64,000 nt of DNA. Origin: Burkholderia sp. 4M9327F10 (GTDB taxonomy: Bacteria > Pseudomonadota > Gammaproteobacteria > Burkholderiales > Burkholderiaceae). The notes beneath the pieces are model-generated. The model was not told the origin of the DNA and did not search any database. It saw only the letters and a program-made list of their open reading frames with translations. Shown in pieces: positions 43,033 through 52,852 of this stretch. Made by a program: the position numbers and the translations under genes. Numbering within the stretch: the stretch's first letter is position 1; each line of letters begins with the position of its first letter. Location of the stretch: the NCBI RefSeq assembly GCF_005503145.1, contig NZ_SCNV01000007.1, positions 1-64,000 on the forward strand, in the 5' to 3' direction.

Positions 43033-44241
43033 CTACCCCAGCGCCACATAAGCGAGCCACAGCCCGCACACGCCCGCCACCGTCGCATAGACGACATAGA
43101 CCGGCAGCTTCAGCTTGGCGAAGCACATCCCCGAGAAAATGGCAGTCGCCAGATACTGCGGCTGCAGCGGCACACGCTGCGCGATGCGCAGCACGGCAAT
43201 CGCCAGAAACGCCGTGGTCACGGCTCGCAGAATCCGCATGCCATGCTCGAAGCGCGGATTGGCCTTCAACTGATGCAGATTGCGTTGCGCCAGCACGACG
43301 AGGCACCCCGACGGCACGAACAGCGCGAGCGTGGCGATCAAGGCGCCGGGCCAGCCATCGACGAGGTAGCCGAAGAACGGCACCACATTCAGCAGGGGCC
43401 CAGGCGACAACGGCGAGAGCGAGAACGCCAACGTGAAGTCGTTATCGGACACGCCGATGCCCGGCGTGACGAATAGCGCTTTCAGCACCGGCAGCGCGGA
43501 AAAGCCGCCGCCGAATAGCGTCATGCCAGCACCCGCGAGCCGTGGCCACAGCAGCGCCAGTTCGTAGCGGTGCGGCAACGGCAACGGAAGCGCGAACAAC
43601 GCGAGCAGCACACAGAGCGCGGCTGCGAGTTGCAGGTCGCGGCGCGCAATCGATACGTTGACGCGCACCTTCTGCGCGGGACTATGGAACCAGCCCACTG
43701 CAAACGCGGCAACCAGCATCGCAACATAAACGGCGGGACTGCGCGCATAGGCGAGCGTGACGCAGCCGATCAGCGTTGCGATCCACTCGAGCTTGCCGCG
43801 CACGAGCGCACGGGTCTGCTTGTACCAGGTGACCGCGATCAGCACGCCGAGCACGACGCTGAAATGATTGAGCAGGGTCTGTGACGCTACGGCTTGCACG
43901 AAGGGCGTGCGGTAGAAGATCGCGAAGAGCGTCATCAAGGTGAAGAACGGCAGCACACTGGCAATGCCCGCCACCCACGCGCCGGCGCGTCCGCGCAGTG
44001 CGTGGCCCACCTGCACGGCGACGTTGCAGCCCACGGGGCCCGGCACCATCCACGCCAATGCGATCAGATCGGAGAAGGCGACCCGCGACAAGCGGCCTTC
44101 GCGCTCGACGTAATGATTCTCGAGTTGCGCCATCAGCGCGAGTCCACCCCATGACAGCGCCGACAGGCCGCACACGACCCGGAACAGCGTCCACAACGGT
44201 TCCCGCTCACCTCGTCTGATGGCGTCCTGACTTGTGATCAT
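43033..44241 (-). CDS. chromate transporter (CHR/ChrA) family protein
   Basis: 402 residues, about 10-12 helices in two homologous halves. The N-terminal half has LSWGGLALMAQLENHYV and LALAWMVPGPVGCNVA-like CHR motifs (FGG..A..G pattern); the C-terminal half has FGGGFSALPVLKALF and LSPGPLLNVVPFFGYL. ChrA proteins export chromate by exchange with sulfate; many homologues have no proven substrate. Start uncertain: ATG 44241, ATG 44247 or GTG 44259, none with a clear ribosome site. No chrB regulator nearby. Confidence 0.85.
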   Translation of the reverse strand: MITSQDAIRRGEREPLWTLFRVVCGLSALSWGGLALMAQLENHYVEREGRLSRVAFSDLIALAWMVPGPVGCNVAVQVGHALRGRAGAWVAGIASVLPFFTLMTLFAIFYRTPFVQAVASQTLLNHFSVVLGVLIAVTWYKQTRALVRGKLEWIATLIGCVTLAYARSPAVYVAMLVAAFAVGWFHSPAQKVRVNVSIARRDLQLAAALCVLLALFALPLPLPHRYELALLWPRLAGAGMTLFGGGFSALPVLKALFVTPGIGVSDNDFTLAFSLSPLSPGPLLNVVPFFGYLVDGWPGALIATLALFVPSGCLVVLAQRNLHQLKANPRFEHGMRILRAVTTAFLAIAVLRIAQRVPLQPQYLATAIFSGMCFAKLKLPVYVVYATVAGVCGLWLAYVALG

Positions 44242-44403
44242 GTACATAACAGTCTGCACACCGGGCGCACCGGATGCGCTGATCGATTACGGCCGTATTG
44301 TTATGTCGCTCGCCTTGCATGGCCGGGAAAGCGCGTGCGATGTTTCAGTACTCTTGAATATATTCGTTATGCATGGGCACGCGATTGGACCGGCGCGCTC
44401 AGC

Positions 44404-46770
44404 TCAAGCGGATTGTCCGCTGGTGCTCGAAGTTGCGCTAGTGCTATCTGCAGAGGGTTCTCGGGCGGTGCGCCGCTCAGGCATCCCGCATACGCCGAAG
44501 CGCTCGAGCAGCGCGGGAATTGCGTCGACCGGAACCGGACGCGAAAACAGGAAGCCTTGCGCTTCGATGTGACCGAGCGCCGCGAGCCAGGCGATCTGTT
44601 CTTCGGTCTCAGTGCCTTCGACCACGACGGTGAGCCCAAGCGAGCGGGCCAGATTGACGATGGCCGTCACCATCACGCACACGCTGCGGTCGCCGGGAAT
44701 CGCCTGCACGAACGAGCGGTCCACCTTCAGCGTATCGACCGAGAAGCGGTTCAGATACGACAGCGACGAGTAGCCCGTGCCGAAGTCGTCCAGCGCGATG
44801 CGCACGCCGAGACGTTTCAACGCGAAGATCTTCTCGGAGACCAGTTCGGGGTACTCCATCATCGCGGTCTCGGTAATCTCGAGTTCGAGGCGGCGCGCCG
44901 AGATGCCGCTTTCCTCGATGGCGTGCGAAATGGTTTCGTACAGGTCACCGCGCCAGAACTGCACGGCCGAGATGTTCACCGCCAGCGAGAGCGTGTCGTA
45001 GCCCTGCTGTTGCCACAACGCCAGCTGACGGCAGGCTGTCTCGATCACGAAGTCGCCGATCGGCACGATCAGGCCGGTCGATTCGGCCACCGGGATAAAT
45101 TCGTTGGCCGGAATCAGCCCATGCTGGGGATGGTTCCAGCGCACCAGCGCTTCGAAGCCGGTGATGCAGCGGCGGCTCAGATCGATCTTCGGCTGGTAGG
45201 CGAGGAACAGTTGCCCTTCCGCGAGCGCCACGCGCAGTTGCTGTTCCCACTTCATCAAGTGGTCGGCGCGGTGCGAGAGCTGCGGCGAGTAGAACTGGTA
45301 GCAGTTCTTGCCGGCGTCTTTCGCGCTGTACATGGCAAGATCAGCTTTTTTCAGGAGGTCGATCTCGCTTTCGTTCGGCACCGAATAGAGCGCGATGCCG
45401 ATGCTCGCATGCAGCACGAATGCACTGCCGCGCACTTCGAACGGCTTGGCGAAAACTTCGGCCGCGGCTTCGGCGAGATCGACGGCGCGCTTCTCGACTT
45501 CGTCGCCCTTGATCACCACCACGAACTCGTCGCCGCCGATGCGGCTCAGATCGCCGCCTTCGCCGATTGCGTCAGCCAGACGCGAGGCGGTCATCTGCAG
45601 CACGATGTCGCCGGCATTGTGGCCGAGCGTGTCGTTGACGGTCTTGAAGTTGTCGAGGTCGATAAAGAGAATCGCGAGCCGGCTCAGGTTGGCCGGGTTG
45701 GCGACGTCGTGACGCAGGCTCTGCAGCGTCGCATAGCGGTTGCGCAGGCCGGTCAGCAGATCGTATTCGACCAGATGCGTCATCTCGCGTTCGCGGCCCA
45801 GCAGCTTGCCGATCAGCCCGGTGGCGACCGCGAAGAAGCTGAGCATGGCGAGCGAGATGAAGCCCGCCATCAACAGATAGACGTTGCGCGTGTGGTTGTA
45901 GTCGGCGAACTCCTCGGCTTGCGAGAGGCCCACCAGCACGCCGAGCGGAGAGCCGTCGATATGCCGGTAAGAGAAGATGCGCGTGACGCCGTCGATCGAA
46001 TCGACATAGGTGCCCGAGACGTGCTCGGAGGTCGGGTACGAACCGCTGGCGGAGAATTTGCTGGTGGAGTCGGCATTGCCGGTGCGCCGTGCGAGCACCG
46101 TGCCGTTGTCCGAGATCACCGCGATCACGCCGTCGCGGCCGATTGCTGCGTTATTGTAGAAGTCGCTGGTGAAGTAGCTCGGGTCTTCCGAGACCACCAC
46201 GACACCTGCGAACGAGCCGTCCGGATGATTGAGACGGCGCGTCATCTGCAGCGTCCATTGTCCCGATACGCGGCCAAGCACCGGCTTGCTGATGTAGAGC
46301 TGGTCGTCGTTCTCGTGCTCGTGGACCTTGAAGTGCTCGCGATCGGACAGGTCGATCTGCTTGGGATTCTGTTCGGCGGTGTTCGACACCAGAATGCCGT
46401 GCTCGTCGATGATCGACACCTGCACCAGCGTGTCGCTCTGCACGACGCCTTTCTCGACCGTGCTGGCGAGATCGAAATGGCTCGGCGTCTTTTCGAATTC
46501 GTATTTGACGAAACGCGTGATCTGGTCGACCTGATGGATGGCCTTGACCGTGTGCTGTTCGAGCGCCGCAGACAGGATTGCAGCAGAGGCCATTGCCTCG
46601 CGCGAGGTGGCGTCTTTCTCGACCGACAGGCGCGCGAAGATCACAGTCCATAGCAGGATCAGTACGAGCACGCCGAGCGCGGGAATTGCAAGCAACGCGC
46701 GACCGCGCGGCACAGCCGCGTCCTGGCGGTGCCTTGCATCGCGCGCAGCAAAGAAGCGGGACTGACTCAT
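44404..46770 (-). CDS. membrane-bound GGDEF-EAL cyclic-di-GMP protein with extracytoplasmic sensor
   Basis: 788 residues. TM1 (about 27-47), a periplasmic dCACHE/PAS-like sensor (50-300), TM2 (about 305-335), GGDEF domain with intact RIGGDEF, then EAL domain with FEALVRW, ETAMM and DDFGTGYSSL. Both catalytic motifs appear intact, so it could make and break cyclic-di-GMP; which dominates cannot be told. Likely tunes motility and biofilm from an external signal. Stand-alone gene. Confidence 0.93.
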   Translation of the reverse strand: MSQSRFFAARDARHRQDAAVPRGRALLAIPALGVLVLILLWTVIFARLSVEKDATSREAMASAAILSAALEQHTVKAIHQVDQITRFVKYEFEKTPSHFDLASTVEKGVVQSDTLVQVSIIDEHGILVSNTAEQNPKQIDLSDREHFKVHEHENDDQLYISKPVLGRVSGQWTLQMTRRLNHPDGSFAGVVVVSEDPSYFTSDFYNNAAIGRDGVIAVISDNGTVLARRTGNADSTSKFSASGSYPTSEHVSGTYVDSIDGVTRIFSYRHIDGSPLGVLVGLSQAEEFADYNHTRNVYLLMAGFISLAMLSFFAVATGLIGKLLGREREMTHLVEYDLLTGLRNRYATLQSLRHDVANPANLSRLAILFIDLDNFKTVNDTLGHNAGDIVLQMTASRLADAIGEGGDLSRIGGDEFVVVIKGDEVEKRAVDLAEAAAEVFAKPFEVRGSAFVLHASIGIALYSVPNESEIDLLKKADLAMYSAKDAGKNCYQFYSPQLSHRADHLMKWEQQLRVALAEGQLFLAYQPKIDLSRRCITGFEALVRWNHPQHGLIPANEFIPVAESTGLIVPIGDFVIETACRQLALWQQQGYDTLSLAVNISAVQFWRGDLYETISHAIEESGISARRLELEITETAMMEYPELVSEKIFALKRLGVRIALDDFGTGYSSLSYLNRFSVDTLKVDRSFVQAIPGDRSVCVMVTAIVNLARSLGLTVVVEGTETEEQIAWLAALGHIEAQGFLFSRPVPVDAIPALLERFGVCGMPERRTAREPSADSTSATSSTSGQSA

Positions 46771-47257
46771 CGGGTGGACCGCGCCCGTGTGCCGCTCCGC
46801 AGCGGCTTCATGTACATCGACTGCGCTGGTTTCGAGATTGGCTGCATGGTGAGCGAGGTGCCGAGACTGCTGCGCAGGAGGAAAGAGCGTGGGGTCTTGC
46901 CAGACCGCCCGTGGGTCAACGAATACCGTTCGATATTACTGAATGCCAATGGATTAAGGAAGGGGCCATGCTGCGGGTATACGCTCTCCCTGTCAGGCAT
47001 GCCGGACGCATGTTTTCCCGTGGTGCAGCCGCGGTGGCGGCAGGCCCGCCAGGCGGGCATTTTCGAGGGTTTCGTCGAGCCGAGGCCGGTCTGCGTGCCC
47101 AGCTCGTGCAGGGCATCCTTACATCGGTGCGACATCGAGTTGTCCTGACGAGGCGTTTTGTGGACAGGCTTGGCCCAACTGGGCAATCGTTGCACGGGTT
47201 TTTTGCATGCAATCTGCGCAGCGAGGTACGGGATGGCGCGTGACCCGACACCGCGGA
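46771..47257. other. intergenic region upstream of the GGDEF-EAL gene
   Basis: 487 bp with no convincing gene. Arginine/proline-rich frames on both strands lack ribosome sites. It must contain the promoter for the GGDEF-EAL gene and the end of the phzF transcript. Confidence 0.45.
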
Positions 47258-48151
47258 TCAGGGCAGGGTGAAGGTCCCGTCTACGATCGTGATCGCCGAT
47301 CCACCGATCCATGTCTTGCCAGCCGGGTCGTCGTAGCGCACGAACACCTGGCCCGCGCGACCGAGGACGGTGCCCTGGCGTGCGGTGTAAGTGAGACCCG
47401 GACGCTGCTGCTGCGCACTCAACAAGCCTGCTAGCGCGGCATTCGCGCTGCCGGTCACCGGGTCTTCGCCGTAGCCGAGGCTGCCGCCCATCATCAGGCA
47501 GCGCACCTCGAACGTGGCTGGGCCGTTGGCTTCATGCGGGCCGTAGAGCGTGACTCCATCCATGCCGGCCGCTCTGACGACGCTCGTGAGCGCCGCGGCA
47601 TCCGGCTCGATAGCGAGGCAGGCGGCCGCCGTGTTCAACCGCACTACCAGCCAGCGCACACCGTTATCGCTTGCGCAGGGCGGGGCGCTGAAGTCGACAG
47701 CGTCGCTGCGCAACGCTTGTGCGAGTGTTGCGTACAACTCGGCCGGCAAGGCCGTGACACGCGCAGGCGGTGCCGCGAAAGCCCATCCACCGCCTTCTTG
47801 TGCGCTCAGTTCGATCAGGCCGGCGCCACATTGCTGAACCAGTTTGCCAGGCACTTTCGGCTGATAGCCGCTCTCGAGCAACGCATGAGCTGTGCCCAGC
47901 GTGGGATGGCCTGCGAACGGCAGTTCCTGGTGAGTGGTGAAGATGCGCACGCGGTAGTCCGCGGCCGGATCGGTCGGCTTGACGAGGAAGGTGGTCTCCG
48001 ACAGATTGGTCCAGTGGGCGATGGCCTGCATCTGGGTGTCGTCGAGATCGTCGGCATCGAACACGACTGCAAGCGGATTGCCCTTGAATGGCACCGCGGT
48101 GAAAACGTCGACTTGTTTGAAGCGGACAGTGCGAGCGGGCATGGGACTCAT
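47258..48151 (-). CDS. PhzF-family isomerase/epimerase
   Basis: 297 residues, two-lobed diaminopimelate-epimerase fold. VDVFTAVPFKGNPLAVV, the catalytic Glu in SETTF, FTTHQELPFAGHPTLG and GEDPVTGSANAAL are diagnostic. The family includes PhzF of phenazine synthesis, but no other phz gene is here, so the substrate is unknown. Start ATG 48151 or 48142. Confidence 0.92.
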   Translation of the reverse strand: MSPMPARTVRFKQVDVFTAVPFKGNPLAVVFDADDLDDTQMQAIAHWTNLSETTFLVKPTDPAADYRVRIFTTHQELPFAGHPTLGTAHALLESGYQPKVPGKLVQQCGAGLIELSAQEGGGWAFAAPPARVTALPAELYATLAQALRSDAVDFSAPPCASDNGVRWLVVRLNTAAACLAIEPDAAALTSVVRAAGMDGVTLYGPHEANGPATFEVRCLMMGGSLGYGEDPVTGSANAALAGLLSAQQQRPGLTYTARQGTVLGRAGQVFVRYDDPAGKTWIGGSAITIVDGTFTLP

Positions 48152-48400
48152 CAGCAATTGAGTGGCGCGACGCGCTGATTCTACTGTGGGATTGGGGTTC
48201 CGGCCACCGGCATTCGGTGAAATTTTGTGTAGTTTTTGAGTGTTTTTATTGGCCTGATTGACTAAAAACGGAATATCAATATTAAAGAAGCTTCATTGCG
48301 AAGCAATGACGATGGATGCGGTTCGGCTGCCCTGTGCCACCAGATAAAACGCGCCGTGGGTGGCTGGGCACCGCACGACGCGTGGCAGGGGGCGAGGCCG

Positions 48401-48430
48401 CCGGCACTGCCAGTGAAGCTGGCGTGCCGG
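48401..48430 (-). terminator. hairpin downstream of the RidA gene
   Basis: CCGGCACTGCCAG pairs with CTGGCGTGCCGG (one mismatch or bulge) around TGAAG, 13 bp after the RidA stop. No T-run. Confidence 0.45.
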
Positions 48431-48442
48431 CAAGCGCCAGGC

Positions 48443-48907
48443 TTATTCGACTTCGGCAATCATCTCGATTTCAACGCAGGCGCCCAGCGGAATCTGCGCC
48501 ACGCCGAACGCCGAGCGCGCGTGCTTGCCGCGCTCGCCGAACACGTCGGCGATCAGCTCGGACGCGCCGTTGGTGACCAGATGCTGCTCGGTGAACTCGA
48601 GCGTCGAGTTCACGAGGCTCATCAGCTTGACGATCCGCTTGACGCGGTTCAGATCGCCCACATGCGCGTGCAGCGTGGCGAGCAGGTCAATGGCGATCGA
48701 GCGCGCTGCGACCTTGCCTTCCTCGGTGGAGAGCGTGGCGCCGAGCTTGCCGGCCCACACCTTGCCGTCCTTCTTGGCAATGTGGCCGGACAGGTAAACC
48801 GTGTTGCCGCTCTGGGCGCTCATCACATAGGCCGCCGCCGGTGCGCCGGCGGTGGGCAGTTCGATACCCAGTTCCTTCAGCTTGTCGTACACATTTGCTT
48901 GAGACAT
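48443..48907 (-). CDS. RidA/YjgF-like protein (longer YjgF_endoribonc subfamily)
   Basis: 154 residues. The long RidA-like subfamily starts VYDKLKELGIELP and contains NTVYLSGHIAKKDG, VKRIVKLMSLVNS and IPLGACVEIEM. RidA proteins hydrolyse reactive enamine/imine intermediates released by PLP enzymes. AGGACACG ribosome site before ATG 48907. It lies 42 bp downstream of a PLP aminotransferase gene, matching that role. Confidence 0.92.
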   Translation of the reverse strand: MSQANVYDKLKELGIELPTAGAPAAAYVMSAQSGNTVYLSGHIAKKDGKVWAGKLGATLSTEEGKVAARSIAIDLLATLHAHVGDLNRVKRIVKLMSLVNSTLEFTEQHLVTNGASELIADVFGERGKHARSAFGVAQIPLGACVEIEMIAEVE

Positions 48908-48949
48908 GACGTGTCCTGGTGAGTAAGAAAGGGAGAGGGAGCAGCGTAC

Positions 48950-50146
48950 TCAGACGCGTGCGCGGATCAGCGCCGCAAGGCGCGCCACACCTTCGTCGAT
49001 TTTGGCGGGCGGCACCGTGACGAACGACAGGCGCAGCGTATTGTGCTGTGCTTTGTCCGCATAGAACGGGCCACCCGGTACGAAAGCGACGTTTTGCGCG
49101 ACGGCTTCTTCCAGCAGCTTCATGCTGTCGATCTGCCCGGGCAGATTCACCCACACGAACATGCCGCCTTCCGGGCGGTTCCAGCTTACGCCTTCCGGCA
49201 TGTAGCGTTCGAGCGCGGCCAGCATGGCGGCGCACTGGTCGCGGTAGAGCGCGCGGATGGTCGGCACGTGCGTGTCGAGAAAGCCGTCTTTCACGACTTC
49301 GTGGACGATGCGCTGCGTGAAGCTCGGCGTGTGCAGGTCGGTGGCCTGCTTCGCCTGGACCAGCTTGAAGTGCAGTTCTTCGGGGGCAATGATGTAGCCG
49401 ATGCGCAGGCCCGGGGCGAGCACCTTCGAGAACGAGCCGAGGTGCACGATGTGGTCGGGCGCCATCGACAGCATGGTCGGCAGCGGCTCGCCCGCGTAGT
49501 CGAGCGCGCCGTACGGGTCGTCTTCGATGATCGGGAACGGGGCGCTCTTTGCCAGCTCGGCGAGCGCGCGGCGGCGCTCGAGCGGCAGGCGGCGGCCAGT
49601 CGGGTTCTGGAAATTCGGCTGCGCGTACAGAAGGCGCGCACCGGCGGTCAGCTCAGGCGTGAGCGCCTCGGGGATCAGGCCGTTGTCGTCGGTGGCCACC
49701 TGGACGTAGTGCGGCTCGTACATTGAAAACGATTGCAACGCACCGAGGTAAGTCGGGGTTTCGACCAGCACCGGGCTGCCCGGGCAGATCAGCACCTTGC
49801 CGAGCAGATCGAGCGCCTGCTGCGAGCCGGTAGTGACGAGCACCTGCGAGGCGCGGATCTGCGCGCCGTTGACCGAGTAACGCGCCGCGATCCATTCGCG
49901 CAGCGGCAGGTAGCCTTCGGTGGCGCTGTATTGCAGCGCGGCGGCCGGCGAATCGCGCAGGATGCGGTCGGAGGCTTCGCGCATGCGCTCGGCGGGGAAG
50001 GTGGCCGGCGACGGCAGGCCACCCGCGAACGAAATGACTTCCGGCCGCTCGGTGACCTTCAGGATTTCGCGAATCGCCGAGCTGGTGAGCTTGCGTGCGC
50101 GTTCGGAAAGTTGCCACGTGGGGGCTTGAAGGTCGCTTTGGTTCAT
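48950..50146 (-). CDS. PLP-dependent aminotransferase, fold type I (2-aminoadipate/LysN-like)
   Basis: 398 residues. The PLP lysine lies in LGSFSKVLAPGLRIGY (about 230); EDDPYGALDY and QPNFQNPTGRRLPLERR are typical of class I aminotransferases related to alpha-aminoadipate/aromatic enzymes. GAGGA ribosome site before ATG 50146. Operon with ridA downstream. Amino donor and acceptor undetermined. Confidence 0.92.
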   Translation of the reverse strand: MNQSDLQAPTWQLSERARKLTSSAIREILKVTERPEVISFAGGLPSPATFPAERMREASDRILRDSPAAALQYSATEGYLPLREWIAARYSVNGAQIRASQVLVTTGSQQALDLLGKVLICPGSPVLVETPTYLGALQSFSMYEPHYVQVATDDNGLIPEALTPELTAGARLLYAQPNFQNPTGRRLPLERRRALAELAKSAPFPIIEDDPYGALDYAGEPLPTMLSMAPDHIVHLGSFSKVLAPGLRIGYIIAPEELHFKLVQAKQATDLHTPSFTQRIVHEVVKDGFLDTHVPTIRALYRDQCAAMLAALERYMPEGVSWNRPEGGMFVWVNLPGQIDSMKLLEEAVAQNVAFVPGGPFYADKAQHNTLRLSFVTVPPAKIDEGVARLAALIRARV

Positions 50147-50304
50147 GGATTCCTCGTCAGGTGTTGCTGGATCGGATTCGTCAAAAAACTAACATTATGG
50201 CGCGAGTCGGGCTGACTGCGCGCGCTGCTTAAGGTGCGATACGCTCTGGCTTGCAGCGCCGGCGTTAAGCGTCCGGGTGAGCGTCCGGTTCAGCGCCCGT
50301 GCAA

Positions 50305-51021
50305 CTATTTCAGGGTGCGAACCCCCGCTGGGGTTTCGATTTCGGCTACCAGCGCCGTTTCTCCCTCCGTTCCCTCGGCCTCAGCCTCAGCCGCTGGTGC
50401 GCTCACGGCGATCAGATGCGCCGCGCCCAGCCAGCGCAGATGTTCGCCGATGATCCCGGCCTGCGGATGCACCGCCTTCAGCGACTTCAGCGCCAGGCCG
50501 GTTTCCGGCAGCAGCGCCGACGGATGCTGCGCCGTGTCCCATTGGATCAGCGTCGGCACAATGCCGTCGCCGGCGCCTTGCCAGCTCGGGAAGGCGCCGT
50601 TCTCCGGCACCGCCAGCCCCCAGGTGAACGCGCCACGGGTCATCGGCACGACCGGCGGGATGCGCTGCGGATACTGGGCCTGCCAGCGGGTCAGATTCCT
50701 CGGCCGCTCAACCCGTGCCACCCAATGCGACAGGTAGGGGCCGCGCTCCAGCCGTGCGTGGGTTGCCTGTGCATCGAGCGCGAACAGGCGCGGGCGTGCC
50801 GCCGTATCGCTGCCAGGCGTCTCGGCCTGCGGATCGACGGCGATCACCTCCAGATAGACCCCGCCCCACAGATTCAGCAGCCGGTTGTGGGTGCGCATCA
50901 GCGGATGCGCGCCGCCGCCGGCCGGCGCCACGCCGAGCGTATCGGCGACGTACTGGGTGCCCTCGTCGAGCGTGCGGGCGGAGATCACAAGGTGGTCGAG
51001 CTGGAGCGTGTGAGCAGTCAT
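50305..51021 (-). CDS. glyoxalase-like domain (VOC superfamily) protein
   Basis: 238 residues. QLDHLVISARTLDEG at the start and the layout LNLWGGVYLEVIAVDP fit the Glyoxalase_3-type VOC proteins, which are mostly uncharacterised. ATG 51021 is preferred to the TTG at 51033. It is divergent from the MocR-type gene and may be under its control. Confidence 0.8.
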   Translation of the reverse strand: MTAHTLQLDHLVISARTLDEGTQYVADTLGVAPAGGGAHPLMRTHNRLLNLWGGVYLEVIAVDPQAETPGSDTAARPRLFALDAQATHARLERGPYLSHWVARVERPRNLTRWQAQYPQRIPPVVPMTRGAFTWGLAVPENGAFPSWQGAGDGIVPTLIQWDTAQHPSALLPETGLALKSLKAVHPQAGIIGEHLRWLGAAHLIAVSAPAAEAEAEGTEGETALVAEIETPAGVRTLK

Positions 51022-51291
51022 GGCGGTGAACAAAGACGGATTCTGCGGTGAGGCAGGCGAACCCGGGGATCAGCCTGCGTCGGACCTGTGACAGGACCGA
51101 CGGCTGTGCCGGGGCCGTAAGCATAACCGTTTTGCCGGCAAGCCCCGGCGTTTGGCGTCGCGCTGCGCGTAAGCAGCGACGCCCCCAGACTGATTTTTCC
51201 TATCACCGCTTCAGCTTGAATGTAGCGTCCTAGACCTGCACAGTAACGGTACAATCGGCGAGATAGTGTTCGGTACAGTTGGAGCCCCCCT

Positions 51292-52746
51292 ATGTCCACC
51301 GCGCTCGACCAGATTCCCGCCCCGCATGACGCCTCGTCGCTGACGCTGGTCGATCAGCTCGTCCAATGGGCGCGCCGCCGTATCGAGGAGCGCGTGTTTC
51401 GCGCCGGCATGCGCATGCCGTCCATCCGCAAGCTGGCGCTCGACAAAGGCGTGTCGCGCTTCACGGTGGTGGAGGCCTACGAGCGTCTTGTCGCGCAGGG
51501 TTATCTGGATTCGCGGCGCGGCTCCGGCTTCTACGTGCGCGAGCGTCTGGCCGCGCCGATGCCTGGCGAGCGCCGTCAGACCGCCGAGGCCGCGCCCGCC
51601 TCCAGCACGATCGACGTCGTCTGGCTGCTGCGCAACATGCTGCAGACTTCGGCGCGCCCCGAACGCGGCCCCGGCCTGGGATACTTGCCGAGCCGCTGGC
51701 TCGACGGTGAGCTGATTACCGGCGCGCTGCGCACCCTGGGCCGGCAGAGCGGGGCGCAGATGCTCGGCTTCGGCACCGCTCAAGGCTTCCTGCCGCTGCG
51801 CCAGCAGTTGCAGACCCGGCTCGAGGAACTGGAAATCGGCGCATCGCCGGACCAGATCGTGCTCACCTCGGGCATCACCCAAGCGATCGACCTGATCGCG
51901 CGTATCTTCGTGCAGCCGGGCGACGCGGTGATCGTCGGCGATCCGGCGTGGTTCCAGATGTTCGGCCGTTTCGCCTCGCAGGGCGCACGGCTCGTCGGCC
52001 TGCCGTACACGCCGGACGGCCCGGATCTGGACGCGCTGGAGGCGCTGGTGCAGACGTGGCGGCCGAAAATGCTCGTGATCAACTCGGTGTTGCAGAACCC
52101 CACCGGCACTTCGCTGAGCGCCGCCCAGGCGTTCCGCATCCTGCGTCTCGCGGAAGAACATGATTTCATCGTCGTCGAAGACGATATCTACGGTGATCTA
52201 TGCCCGCCCGGCTACCCGGCCACCCGCCTTGCGAGCCTCGACCAGTTAAAGCGCGTGATCTACCTCAGCAGCTTTTCGAAGACGCTGGCGCCCAACCTGC
52301 GGGTCGGCTTCATCGCCTGTGCGGCGGAAGTGGCAAGGGCCGTCACGGACCAGAAGATGCTGGTCGGCATGACGAGCCCTGAGTTGAACGAGCGCGTGCT
52401 GTACAAGATTCTTACCGAAGGTCACTATCGGCGGCACGTCGAGCGGTTGCGCGCGCGGCTGGACGCGGTGCGCGACAAGTCCGCCCGGATGCTGGAGAGG
52501 ACCGGCCTGAAGCTGTTCCAGACCCCCGGCGCGGGAATGTTCCTGTGGGCCGACACCGGTGTGGACTCGGACGTGCTCGCCGCGGCCGCGCATGAAGTGG
52601 GTTTCCTGCTGACACCGGGCAGCCTGTTCTCGCCGCAGCAGTCGCCTTCGAGCTGGACCCGTTTTAACGTCGCCAACTGCGGCGACCCGGCGCTGCCGGT
52701 GTTCCTTGCCCGCTATCTGGACGGCGTCGCGCGGCGCGCCTCTTGA
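51292..52746 (+). CDS. MocR-type regulator: GntR HTH fused to aminotransferase domain
   Basis: 484 residues. GntR winged HTH (about 15-80, MRMPSIRKLALDKGVSRFTV) joined by a linker to a fold-type I aminotransferase-like domain with PLP lysine in LSSFSKTLAPNLRVGF. MocR proteins use PLP or an amino-substrate aldimine as signal, as in PdxR. GGAG ribosome site before ATG 51292. Divergent from the VOC gene. Closest visible targets are that gene and possibly the aminotransferase-ridA pair. Confidence 0.92.
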   Translation: MSTALDQIPAPHDASSLTLVDQLVQWARRRIEERVFRAGMRMPSIRKLALDKGVSRFTVVEAYERLVAQGYLDSRRGSGFYVRERLAAPMPGERRQTAEAAPASSTIDVVWLLRNMLQTSARPERGPGLGYLPSRWLDGELITGALRTLGRQSGAQMLGFGTAQGFLPLRQQLQTRLEELEIGASPDQIVLTSGITQAIDLIARIFVQPGDAVIVGDPAWFQMFGRFASQGARLVGLPYTPDGPDLDALEALVQTWRPKMLVINSVLQNPTGTSLSAAQAFRILRLAEEHDFIVVEDDIYGDLCPPGYPATRLASLDQLKRVIYLSSFSKTLAPNLRVGFIACAAEVARAVTDQKMLVGMTSPELNERVLYKILTEGHYRRHVERLRARLDAVRDKSARMLERTGLKLFQTPGAGMFLWADTGVDSDVLAAAAHEVGFLLTPGSLFSPQQSPSSWTRFNVANCGDPALPVFLARYLDGVARRAS

Positions 52747-52852
52747 AATGGCGCCGATAGTACCCAATTAGGCCCCCGATCCGCCGCGTGAGCCAGTTGC
52801 CGCTCACGCCCGCTCCCGAATTAACCGCAACATACAGAGAGGAAGTCTGACC

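Noticed and set aside
46767..47312. 181-codon minus-strand frame before the GGDEF-EAL gene
   Set aside because: Rich in Arg, Ser and Pro with no ribosome site or domain, and overlaps the end of phzF.
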